A program made the translations under genes and the position numbers. Below are positions 43,797-51,211 of a DNA stretch of 64,000 bases, piece after piece; positions within the stretch are counted from its first letter, which is position 1, and each line of letters opens with the position of its first letter. The DNA lies in NCBI GenBank assembly GCA_013002885.1, contig JABDLS010000042.1:16782-80781 (forward strand), read 5' to 3'. A model generated the notes under the pieces. It had not been told where the DNA came from. It made no database searches and worked only from the letters and a program-made list of their open reading frames with translations. The DNA is from Gemmatimonadota bacterium. Its GTDB lineage: Bacteria > Gemmatimonadota > Gemmatimonadetes > Longimicrobiales > Gaopeijiaceae.

Positions 43797-45397
43797 GCGC
43801 CGACCGTTTCACCGTCCTCGTGACGGACAAGGTCTCCGAGTCGGGCCTCGCCCCACTCCTCGGTGACGACCGTTTCGAGATCGTGATGATCGACGACTCC
43901 TCCGACCCGGCCTTTCCCCGAGCCCTCGCCGGGGCCCACGGCCTCATAGTCCGGAGTGCGACGAAGGTCCGCGAAGACCTCCTCTCCGACGCTCCGCTGC
44001 TCCGGGTCATCGGCAGGGCGGGCGTGGGCGTGGACAACATCGACCTGATGGCCGCTACACGAAATGGCGTGGCGGTGATGAACGCTCCGGCGGGAAACAC
44101 CGTTTCCGCGGCGGAGCTGACCATGGCGCTCATCCTCGCCATGGTCCGGCGTGTGGCGGCCGCCGACGCCTCGATGCGTTCCGGTGAGTGGGCACGCTCC
44201 CGGTTCAAAGGGGGTGAATTGCGGGGGCGCACACTCGGCCTCGTCGGCGCTGGCCGGATCGGCGGAGAGGTCGCCAGACGCTGCCGCGCCTTCGGCATGA
44301 GCGTCGTGGCATTCGATCCCTATCTCACCACGGAGCGCGCCGAAGAGCTCCACATCGAGCGTGCCGAGCGCCTCGAGGACGTCCTGGAGAGGGCCGACGT
44401 CCTCTCGCTCCATGTGCCCCTGACCGACGGCACGCGCGCAATGATCGACGCCGATGCACTGGCGCGGATGAAGCATGGCGCCTTCTTGGTGAACGTGGCT
44501 CGGGGGGGTGTCGTCGTCGAAGACGACCTCGCCGCCGCACTCGAATCGGGTCACCTGGCTGGCGCGGCGCTCGACGTCTTTGCCAAGGAGCCACTGGAGG
44601 TGGACTCCCGACTCCGGGAGGTTCCGAATCTGGTCCTCACGCCTCACCTCGGCGCGTCGACATCGGAGGCCCAGGAGCTTGTGGCCACCGAGATCGCCGA
44701 GGGCGTGCGGGCGGCCTTGGCGGAGGGTGACCTGTCGAAGGCCCTGAACGCGCCGGCCATCAGTGGCGCATCGATGCGGGCGCTCTCGCCCTTGTTCTCC
44801 CTTGGTGAGGCGCTGGGCCACCTGGCGTGCGCGCTGGCGCCTGGTGCCGTGGAAGAGATCCAGGTCAGGTACGCAGGAGACGCCGACGAGGCGCTGGAGC
44901 CACTCACGGCCTACGTGCTGGTGGGGCTACTTCGGAACGTCCTCGGCTCGGATCAGGTGAACTTCGTCAGTGCCGGACATCTCGCGGCGCAGCGCGACAT
45001 CGACGTGGCGCGGACCCGGCTCTCTGCCCATGTCGACTACACCGAGTACGTGGAGCTGGTCGTCACCGCCGAGCGGGGTGAACTCCGTCTCGCCGGCGCG
45101 CTCCTGGGCGATTCCCACCCTCGGATCGTCCGCATCGCGGACTACCACGTGGACGTGGTCCCGGAAGGCACGCTCATCGTCCTGAAGAACGACGACGTGC
45201 CGGGCGTGATCGGACGCGTGGGTACCCTCCTCGGCGAGCACGGTATCAACATCGCCGGCTATCACCAGGCGCGGCTCTCGAAGGGAGGAGAGGCGCTGGC
45301 GGCGGTGGCTGTCGACGGGGCGGTCGGGGCCGAGGTCCGGCAGGCGCTTCTTGGCCTCGCAGAGGTATCGAGGGCGGTGGTGGTGAGGCTAGGATAG
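43793..45397 (+). CDS. serA: D-3-phosphoglycerate dehydrogenase
   Basis: First enzyme of serine biosynthesis (534 aa), oxidising 3-phosphoglycerate with NAD. The Rossmann motif is LGLVGAGRIGGEVARR. Catalytic residues are Arg in NVARGGVV, Glu in the region around DVFAKEPLE, and His in PHLGAST. The long type is present: an allosteric substrate-binding domain (about 330-450) plus a C-terminal ACT domain (TLIVLKNDDVPGVIGRVGTL; GINIAGYHQAR), consistent with serine feedback. It is coupled to the preceding aminotransferase by a 4-base overlap. Confidence 0.95.
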   Translation: MSADRFTVLVTDKVSESGLAPLLGDDRFEIVMIDDSSDPAFPRALAGAHGLIVRSATKVREDLLSDAPLLRVIGRAGVGVDNIDLMAATRNGVAVMNAPAGNTVSAAELTMALILAMVRRVAAADASMRSGEWARSRFKGGELRGRTLGLVGAGRIGGEVARRCRAFGMSVVAFDPYLTTERAEELHIERAERLEDVLERADVLSLHVPLTDGTRAMIDADALARMKHGAFLVNVARGGVVVEDDLAAALESGHLAGAALDVFAKEPLEVDSRLREVPNLVLTPHLGASTSEAQELVATEIAEGVRAALAEGDLSKALNAPAISGASMRALSPLFSLGEALGHLACALAPGAVEEIQVRYAGDADEALEPLTAYVLVGLLRNVLGSDQVNFVSAGHLAAQRDIDVARTRLSAHVDYTEYVELVVTAERGELRLAGALLGDSHPRIVRIADYHVDVVPEGTLIVLKNDDVPGVIGRVGTLLGEHGINIAGYHQARLSKGGEALAAVAVDGAVGAEVRQALLGLAEVSRAVVVRLG

Positions 45398-45477
45398 GAG
45401 CCGTGACGGCTCAGTCGCCCGTCACGCCGAAACGCCCACCGGACGTACGTCCATCTCAGTGGAAGGTGAGAGGCTCG

Positions 45478-46029
45478 ATGCTCAGCGATCTCCAGACCAA
45501 GAAGCTGACGCGCTACTTCCAGGTCTACGACATCGACGACGACGGTCGCATCGATTCCGCCGACTTCGATCGAATCGTCCACAACGTGATGATCCTACAT
45601 TGGGCGGAAGATGGCTCGGAGACCACGAGCGCCCTGCGTGAGGCCTACTCCCATTTCTGGCACGGCCTGCGCTCGGCTGCCGACGGTGACAGAGATGGTG
45701 GAGTCAGCATCGACGAATGGCTCGCCTATTGGCAGATCACCCTCGAGGACGACGCCCGCTACGAAGCGGAGGTCCACCAGCTGACGGATCGTCTCTTCAC
45801 GGTGTTCGATCTCGACGAAGACGACACGATCGGCGCGGCCGAGTTCATGGACTTCTTCGGGGTTTTCGGCCTTCCGGTGGATCTCGCCGAGTCGGTGTTC
45901 GTGGAGCTGGACGCCAACGGCGACGGGGTGATCTCCCGGGACGAGCTTCTGGAGGTGGCTCGCGACTTCTACCGAAGCGACGATCACGAGGCTCCGGGCA
46001 ATCTTCTCTTTGGCCCCTTCGGAGCGTGA
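45478..46029 (+). CDS. EF-hand calcium-binding protein (calerythrin-like)
   Basis: 183-residue protein with four EF-hand loops at residues 18-29 (DIDDDGRIDSAD), 69-80 (DGDRDGGVSIDE), 111-122 (DLDEDDTIGAAE) and 145-156 (DANGDGVISRDE). Most coordinating positions are intact. There is no signal peptide, so it is a cytosolic Ca2+ sensor or buffer of the calerythrin/sarcoplasmic type. The ATG at 45478 matches that family start and has GGTGAGAGG upstream. A GTG at 45403 behind AGGATAGGAG would add 25 residues. Confidence 0.88.
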   Translation: MLSDLQTKKLTRYFQVYDIDDDGRIDSADFDRIVHNVMILHWAEDGSETTSALREAYSHFWHGLRSAADGDRDGGVSIDEWLAYWQITLEDDARYEAEVHQLTDRLFTVFDLDEDDTIGAAEFMDFFGVFGLPVDLAESVFVELDANGDGVISRDELLEVARDFYRSDDHEAPGNLLFGPFGA

Positions 46030-46072
46030 TCGGCGTCTTCGATGGCCCCATGCAGGTCGATAGGAGCACGGC

Positions 46073-47467
46073 ATGAAACTCACGTTCTGGGGCGCTGCTC
46101 AAACGGTGACCGGGTCCCTTCACATGCTCGAGTTCGAGGGCGGTCGGATCATCATGGACTGCGGCCTCTTCCAGGGCCGTAGGTCAGAGGCCCGCCGCTT
46201 CAACCAGGACTTCCCGGCGGACCCCTCGACCATCGACGTCGTACTCCTCTCCCACGCTCATATCGATCATTCGGGACTCCTTCCGAAGCTCTACAAGGAG
46301 GGTTTTCGCGGACGAGTCTTCGCTACGTCGGCCACCCGGGACCTGTGCACGTCGATGCTTGCCGACAGTGCATACATCCAGGAGAAGGACGCGGCGTGGG
46401 TGAATCGCCGTCAGCGTCGAAAGGGCAGCGATCGGGTCGAGCCCCTATACGGCGCCGAGGATGCCGCGGGGGTCATGGAGCACTTCGAGGACGTGGCCTA
46501 CGGCGAGGACTTCGACGCTCTCCCCGGAGTCCGGGTCCAGTACCGGGACGCCGGGCACATTCTCGGGTCGGCCTCGATGGTGCTGACGGTCCGGGAGGAC
46601 GGGCGGACGGTGAAGCTGGGCTTCACGGGGGACGTGGGTCGTCCTGACCGACCCATCCTCCGTGACCCCCAGCCCATGGAGGATTGCGACTACCTCATCT
46701 GCGAGTCGACCTATGGGGGGCGGGTTCATGAGCCCCCGGATCAGTCCAAGCAGCGACTCGCCCACGTCGTCGGAGCCACCGCCCGCCGAGGTGGGAAGGT
46801 CATCATTCCCGCCTTCGCCGTCGGGCGGACGCAGGAGATCGTGCATCGCCTCGACGACCTGACCAACGAGGGTCGGCTGCCTCCCATTCCGGTCTACGTG
46901 GACAGCCCTCTGGCGGTGAACGTCACCGACATCTTCAAGCGTCACCCCGAGTGCTACGACGCAGAGCTCCTCGAATACATGAGAGACGACGCCGAGCCCT
47001 TCGGCTTCGGCCGGCTGACCTACATCCGGGACGTGGAGGAGTCGAAGAAGCTGAACTCGTCTCGGCTGCCCATGGTGATCATCTCGGCGTCCGGCATGGC
47101 CGAGGCTGGACGGATCCTGCACCACCTCAGGAACAACGTCGAGGACCCCCGAAATACGGTGATGATCGTCGGTTACTGTGCGCCTCACACCTTGGGTCGC
47201 CGCATCGTGGAGCGGCGTCGGGAGATCAAGATCTTCGGCGAGCCCCATCGCCTCCGGGCCGAGGTGGAGGTCATGAATTCCTACTCGGCCCACGCCGACG
47301 AGCCCGAGCTCGTGGACTTCGTGTCGCACCTCGATCCGGACCGCCTGAAGCAGATCTTCCTGGTCCACGGTGATCCGCCCAGGCAGCTGGCCCTCTACGA
47401 GGCCTTGGCCGCCCGCGGTTACGCCAATGCGCACGGACCCGCCAGGGGTGAGGTCTTCGACCTGTAG
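46073..47467 (+). CDS. Beta-CASP metallo-beta-lactamase RNA-processing exonuclease
   Basis: 464-residue nuclease of the CPSF73/YsxC-like bacterial beta-CASP group. The metal motif is SHAHIDHSG, followed by the distal residues TGDVGRPD and AGHILGSAS. The beta-CASP domain (IIPAFAVGRTQEI; ISASGMAEAGRILHH) and the C-terminal YSAHAD histidine are conserved. It acts on RNA in the cytoplasm. The start at 46073 has ATAGGAGC in front. It converges with the selenocysteine AhpD-like gene, six bases apart. Confidence 0.9.
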   Translation: MKLTFWGAAQTVTGSLHMLEFEGGRIIMDCGLFQGRRSEARRFNQDFPADPSTIDVVLLSHAHIDHSGLLPKLYKEGFRGRVFATSATRDLCTSMLADSAYIQEKDAAWVNRRQRRKGSDRVEPLYGAEDAAGVMEHFEDVAYGEDFDALPGVRVQYRDAGHILGSASMVLTVREDGRTVKLGFTGDVGRPDRPILRDPQPMEDCDYLICESTYGGRVHEPPDQSKQRLAHVVGATARRGGKVIIPAFAVGRTQEIVHRLDDLTNEGRLPPIPVYVDSPLAVNVTDIFKRHPECYDAELLEYMRDDAEPFGFGRLTYIRDVEESKKLNSSRLPMVIISASGMAEAGRILHHLRNNVEDPRNTVMIVGYCAPHTLGRRIVERRREIKIFGEPHRLRAEVEVMNSYSAHADEPELVDFVSHLDPDRLKQIFLVHGDPPRQLALYEALAARGYANAHGPARGEVFDL

Positions 47468-47473
47468 GCGGAG

Positions 47474-48082
47474 CTACGCGGGTGTGTCGCTCTTCGTGCG
47501 GCCCTCGAACTCAGCGCGCGAGAGCAGGAGGTCGGCCTCGTCCCAGGAGTCCTCGAGTTCGACCCCGAGGCCGTCTGCCATCCGGTTGACGTAGTTGTAG
47601 TACGACGTCACGTGGGCGATGTCGTGAATGGCGGTGTCGTCGAAGCCGTGATCCCGCAGCGCCTGCACGTCGTCCGCGTCGATGGCGTTGGGAGATGTCG
47701 TGAGCCGTACGGCGTAGGTGAGCATGGCGGCGTCAGCTGCCGTCAGGCCGGGCGCCATAGGGTCGCCCCGAGCGAGCGACCGGACGACCTCCTCGTCAGT
47801 ACCGAGCCGACGGAGTCCCGCTCCGTGATGGACGATTCAATAGAAGCAGTCGTTCGCCGCCGACACCGTGATGGCGATCAACTCACGCTGTATCTCGCTG
47901 AGGGGTGAGGGGCCGCGCATGGCATGCTCGTAGAGCTGGATGTGGTGGCGCATGGCCGGAGGATTCACCGAGTGGATCCGAACGACGTTGTCGACGATGC
48001 CTTCATCGTCTGCGAGGCGGTCGTGGAGCCTCTGGTACGAGGCCGGAAGCGCAGACGGGTTTCGGTATTCGATGTAGGCCAT
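47474..48082 (-). CDS. AhpD-like peroxidase-related selenoprotein (in-frame TGA = Sec82)
   Basis: Carboxymuconolactone-decarboxylase/AhpD-fold alkylhydroperoxidase-like protein, 202 residues if the TGA at 47837-47839 is read as selenocysteine. The two halves (81 residues before and 120 after the TGA) are in the same frame, without other stops, and align end to end with the TIGR01926-type peroxidase-related family. The active site reads SAANDCFY-U-IVHHGAG. Cys79 and Sec82 form CxxU exactly where relatives have CxxC, followed by the proton-relay histidines 85-86. A hairpin fitting a bacterial SECIS starts 10 nt after the TGA. Conventional annotation would give a truncated 81-residue protein and a separate 94-residue one. 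Alternatives are a nonsense mutation or sequencing error at that codon. Confidence 0.85.
47807..47828 (-). promoter_or_regulatory. Candidate bacterial SECIS element of the AhpD-like gene
   Basis: In the mRNA, ACGGAG pairs perfectly with CUCCGU around the five-base loop CGGGA (stem at 47810-47826). Two further pairs form outside a one-base bulge. The apical loop begins 16 nt after the UGA, and the second loop base is G. This agrees with the general bacterial SECIS model of a short stem and a small G-containing loop about 16-37 nt past the UGA. Confidence 0.7.
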
Positions 48083-48181
48083 GGCGCAGCAACGTGGGCT
48101 CCCTGGCGCACAGTCGGCAACCGGGTCGGGCTGCTCGGACTGCGAGGGGTCCGCACGGCGCGCCCGGTTCTTCCGCTCCCC

Positions 48182-50845
48182 TCACTCCCCTCGGAGCGCC
48201 CTCATCGGGTGCAGTCCGGCCGCGCGTCTCGCCGGGAAGTAGTTCGCGACGAAGGCCACAGCGAGGAGAAGGGCCGTCACCCCGAGGTACACCCACGGAT
48301 CGGTCGGACTCACGCCGAAGAGGATGCCCGAAACGGCGCGCGCGCCAGCCAGCGACATCGCGAGGCCCAGAGCGGTGCCGACCGTCACGAGCAACATGCC
48401 CTCGCGAAGGACGTCCCGGACGACCTTGCCACGTTCCGCGCCCATCGCCATCCGGATGCTGATCTCCTGTCGACGTTGACCCACGGAGAACGAGATGACG
48501 CCGTATATGCCGGCGATGGCCATGAGCAGCGCAACGGTGGAGAAGATGGCGATGAGCCAGGAGACGGCTCTTCGCGCGAAGAGTGAATCGCGAAGGCTCG
48601 TGTTCAGGGGCGACACCTGGTGCACCGGGAGTTCCACGTCGATGGTGGCGGTGACCTCCCGGACGCGCGTCATGAGGGTTGCGAAGTCGCCACGCGTGTC
48701 GAGGGCGACCTGGAAGGACGACAGGGGGTACTGCGCCAGCGGCTGATAGACACCCGGACGCATCTCCTCGTCGACGCCATAGTGCTTCACGTCACGGGCA
48801 ATGCCGACGACGGTCCACCACATGGCGTCGCCTTCCGGAGCGTCGGTGCCGGGGTGGATTCGGGCGCCGACGGGATCGTCCAGGTGCATGAGATGCGTTC
48901 GTACGAACGTCTCGTTGACGATCACGACCGGAGCTTCCTCGTCGCGGCCGTCGAAGTCGTCGAAGGCGCGCCCCGCCTGCATCTGGACGTCGAGGGCCTC
49001 GAAGTAGCCGGGGGATACCACCCGGTGGAGGACGACGGGATTGGCTTGATCCTCCCCTCGCGGTGGGGCAGCCTGGGCGGTGAAGAACCACCCCCAGTGC
49101 CCCCCCAGCGGCAGGCTGCTGGCGATCGCCGCCGATTCGACGCCAGGCACCGCGTCGAGTTCCTGGAGATATCGCTCCGCGAAGGCGAGCCGCGCGGGGC
49201 TGTCTTCGTAGCGCTGCGAGGGCAGGTTGAGGCGGAACGAGACCACGCCCTCGGCGTCGAAACCCGGATCCGTCCTTCCGAGCTGACGGACATCGAGACT
49301 GCTGAGGCCCCCGACCACAAGGAGAACGAGGGCAAGAGCGACCTCGCCGGCGACGAGCAACCCGATCGCTCGCTTCCGCCTGCGCCCCGTGGTCGAACGA
49401 TTCGAGAGGGCGCCGGCCTCGGACGCTCCCGCAGCCCTCAAGGCGGGCGCGAGCCCGAAGCCGATGGCGGCCCCTGCGGTGATCGCGAGGGTGAAGAGGA
49501 AGAAACGGAGATCGAGATCGAAGCGCACGAAGGCCGGGAACTGTTCGGCGAGTGGGCGCACCAGGAACTCGGAACCCCAGTAGCCGAGCCCGCCCCCGAC
49601 CAGGGCGCCGATGCCGGCCAGGACGAAGCTCTCGGTGAGCAGTTGGCGAACGATCCTGCCCTTGGGCGCGCCCATGGCCCTGCGGATCCCCATCTCCTGA
49701 CTCCGCGCCATCGCACGGACGGCCATGAGGCCGGCGATGTTCGCGCAGGCGATGAGGAGAACGATGCCCACGGCGCCGAGAAGGAAGCCGGCCCCGAGTC
49801 GATACTCGCCCAGGAAGCGGTCCCGCAGCGGCGTGATGACGGGTGACGAGATGTCGTTCACCGGTCGTTCGTCGACGAGTCCTTTGTGGATGGACGTGAG
49901 ATCGGCGAGAGCCTGCTCGGGTGTCACATCGGCACGCAGCCGCCCGACGCCGTTGTACGACCAACTGCCGGTCACGTCGACATCGCCGCGCAGCGGCAAC
50001 CAGAGGTCGTGCTGCCCGAAGTAGCGGGCCTCAGGGGGCAGGATGCCCACCACCTCGATGGGGAAGCCGTCGATGGAGATGGTACGCCCGAGGACATCGG
50101 GGTCGCCGCCGAACTCCCGTTGCCAGAATCCCTCGGACAGGACCGCAGCGCGAGGCCCGTCCGGCGTGTCCTCCGCCGGCTCGAGGAAACGGCCCATGAG
50201 GGGCTCGAGACGCAGGACGTCGTCCAAGTCGTGCGTGGCGAGGAGTGTCGTGACTCGTCGTGCACTCCCCTCTCCAACGAAGTTCCCACCCCCCTCGGAG
50301 TAGAGCGCCATGGACTCGAAGGTGCTGTTCGCCTCCCTCCAGGCCACGAAGTCGCGGTACATGACGCTGAGGAACTCGAGATCCCATGCCGGCGCCGTCT
50401 CGTCGAGGTCGACGAGCTGACCCGACTCGTGGAAGGGCAGAGGTTTGAGGAACAGCCCGTTGAAGACCCGGAACACGGCGGCGTTGCCTGCGATGGCCAG
50501 CGCCATGAGCAGGACGATGACGAAGCTGTACAGCGGCTGCCTGACCAACTGGCGTGCCGCGTATCGGATATCTCCAACGATCTCGGACATCCTATCCTCC
50601 CCTCCCCTGGTCGAAATCGACCCCACGGTTCGTCCCATGAGGGCGAGCCACTCGAGGGCGGACACCCGACAGGTGTCTACCACCAACGCGCACCAGAATC
50701 GTGCGCCGGGCTCCCCCTGCTCCTCTTCCCAATCGGCTCTCATGTCCAGGTAGGCTCTCTCCAGCTCCGCCCCATGGGCCCGTCGGAACGCGGGGGGAAG
50801 GAGACGGAGAAGGCTCCTGTACCGGCGGAGGCCGGGCGCCGGCAT
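48182..50845 (-). CDS. ADOP-type duplicated FtsX/MacB permease
   Basis: 887-residue inner-membrane protein of the acidobacterial duplicated orphan permease group. An N-terminal prefix domain (about 1-75) precedes two MacB-like halves, each with a periplasmic domain between TM1 and TM2-4. FtsX segments are visible (IVLLIACANIAGLMAVRAMA with EMGIRRAMGAPKGRI; VALLMAIAGIYGVISFSVG with EISIRMAMGAERGKV). It ends in the typical FPARRAAGLHPMRALRGE. No ATPase gene is adjacent, as usual for orphan permeases. It lies two bases after a PadR regulator, and this pairing is characteristic. Confidence 0.9.
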   Translation of the reverse strand: MPAPGLRRYRSLLRLLPPAFRRAHGAELERAYLDMRADWEEEQGEPGARFWCALVVDTCRVSALEWLALMGRTVGSISTRGGEDRMSEIVGDIRYAARQLVRQPLYSFVIVLLMALAIAGNAAVFRVFNGLFLKPLPFHESGQLVDLDETAPAWDLEFLSVMYRDFVAWREANSTFESMALYSEGGGNFVGEGSARRVTTLLATHDLDDVLRLEPLMGRFLEPAEDTPDGPRAAVLSEGFWQREFGGDPDVLGRTISIDGFPIEVVGILPPEARYFGQHDLWLPLRGDVDVTGSWSYNGVGRLRADVTPEQALADLTSIHKGLVDERPVNDISSPVITPLRDRFLGEYRLGAGFLLGAVGIVLLIACANIAGLMAVRAMARSQEMGIRRAMGAPKGRIVRQLLTESFVLAGIGALVGGGLGYWGSEFLVRPLAEQFPAFVRFDLDLRFFLFTLAITAGAAIGFGLAPALRAAGASEAGALSNRSTTGRRRKRAIGLLVAGEVALALVLLVVGGLSSLDVRQLGRTDPGFDAEGVVSFRLNLPSQRYEDSPARLAFAERYLQELDAVPGVESAAIASSLPLGGHWGWFFTAQAAPPRGEDQANPVVLHRVVSPGYFEALDVQMQAGRAFDDFDGRDEEAPVVIVNETFVRTHLMHLDDPVGARIHPGTDAPEGDAMWWTVVGIARDVKHYGVDEEMRPGVYQPLAQYPLSSFQVALDTRGDFATLMTRVREVTATIDVELPVHQVSPLNTSLRDSLFARRAVSWLIAIFSTVALLMAIAGIYGVISFSVGQRRQEISIRMAMGAERGKVVRDVLREGMLLVTVGTALGLAMSLAGARAVSGILFGVSPTDPWVYLGVTALLLAVAFVANYFPARRAAGLHPMRALRGE

Positions 50846-50847
50846 CG

Positions 50848-51165
50848 TCAGCTCCTGGCTTCCCGAGCGGTTCGGACCCAGCGCGTCATGAGGTCCGCCT
50901 CGGCGGAGAGGCGCTCGCGCCCTTGGCTGGTGAGGGCGTAGTACTGGCGCCGTTCGTCATCCGGCTCTTCCGCAGGAGGCGGCACCTGCTCGATGAGTCC
51001 GTCCTCCTCGAGGCGCGCAAGCGACCGATACAGCGTGGCGGGCCACAGCTTCAGCCCGTCGTCGGTCTGATCCAGCACGGCTCTCTGGATGCCATAGCCA
51101 TGGAGGGCCCGGTCGGAAAGGGCCAGGAGGATCTGGAAGTACTGGGTCTTGAGCGGCGAACGCAT
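50848..51165 (-). CDS. PadR-family transcriptional regulator
   Basis: 105-residue winged-helix repressor. The PadR N-terminal domain is clear: FQILLALSDRALHGYGIQRAV, then WPATLYRSLARLEEDGLIEQ, and DDERRQYYALTSQGRERL. It lacks a long C-terminal dimerisation domain, as in short PadR-s2 proteins. It precedes and is co-transcribed with the duplicated permease. The ATG at 51165 matches the family start. A perfect inverted repeat 21 bp upstream is probably its own operator. Confidence 0.93.
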   Translation of the reverse strand: MRSPLKTQYFQILLALSDRALHGYGIQRAVLDQTDDGLKLWPATLYRSLARLEEDGLIEQVPPPAEEPDDERRQYYALTSQGRERLSAEADLMTRWVRTAREARS

Positions 51166-51185
51166 GGCGATCCAATTGCTATCAA

Positions 51186-51201
51186 GTGATACTAATATCA
51201 C
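51186..51201. promoter_or_regulatory. Putative PadR operator
   Basis: GTGATA (51186-51191) and TATCAC (51196-51201) form a perfect inverted repeat around CTAA, in an AT-rich patch just upstream of the padR start. Dyads of this sort overlapping the promoter are how PadR proteins autoregulate. The match to a published PadR box is loose. Confidence 0.6.
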
Positions 51202-51211
51202 ATGGTAGCGG

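Noticed and set aside
47474..47758. A separate 94-residue gene starting at the ATG at 47758
   Set aside because: It is in frame with the upstream 81-codon part, no other stop lies between them, no ribosome site precedes the ATG, and the protein would lack the active site. It is the C-terminal part of the Sec AhpD-like protein.
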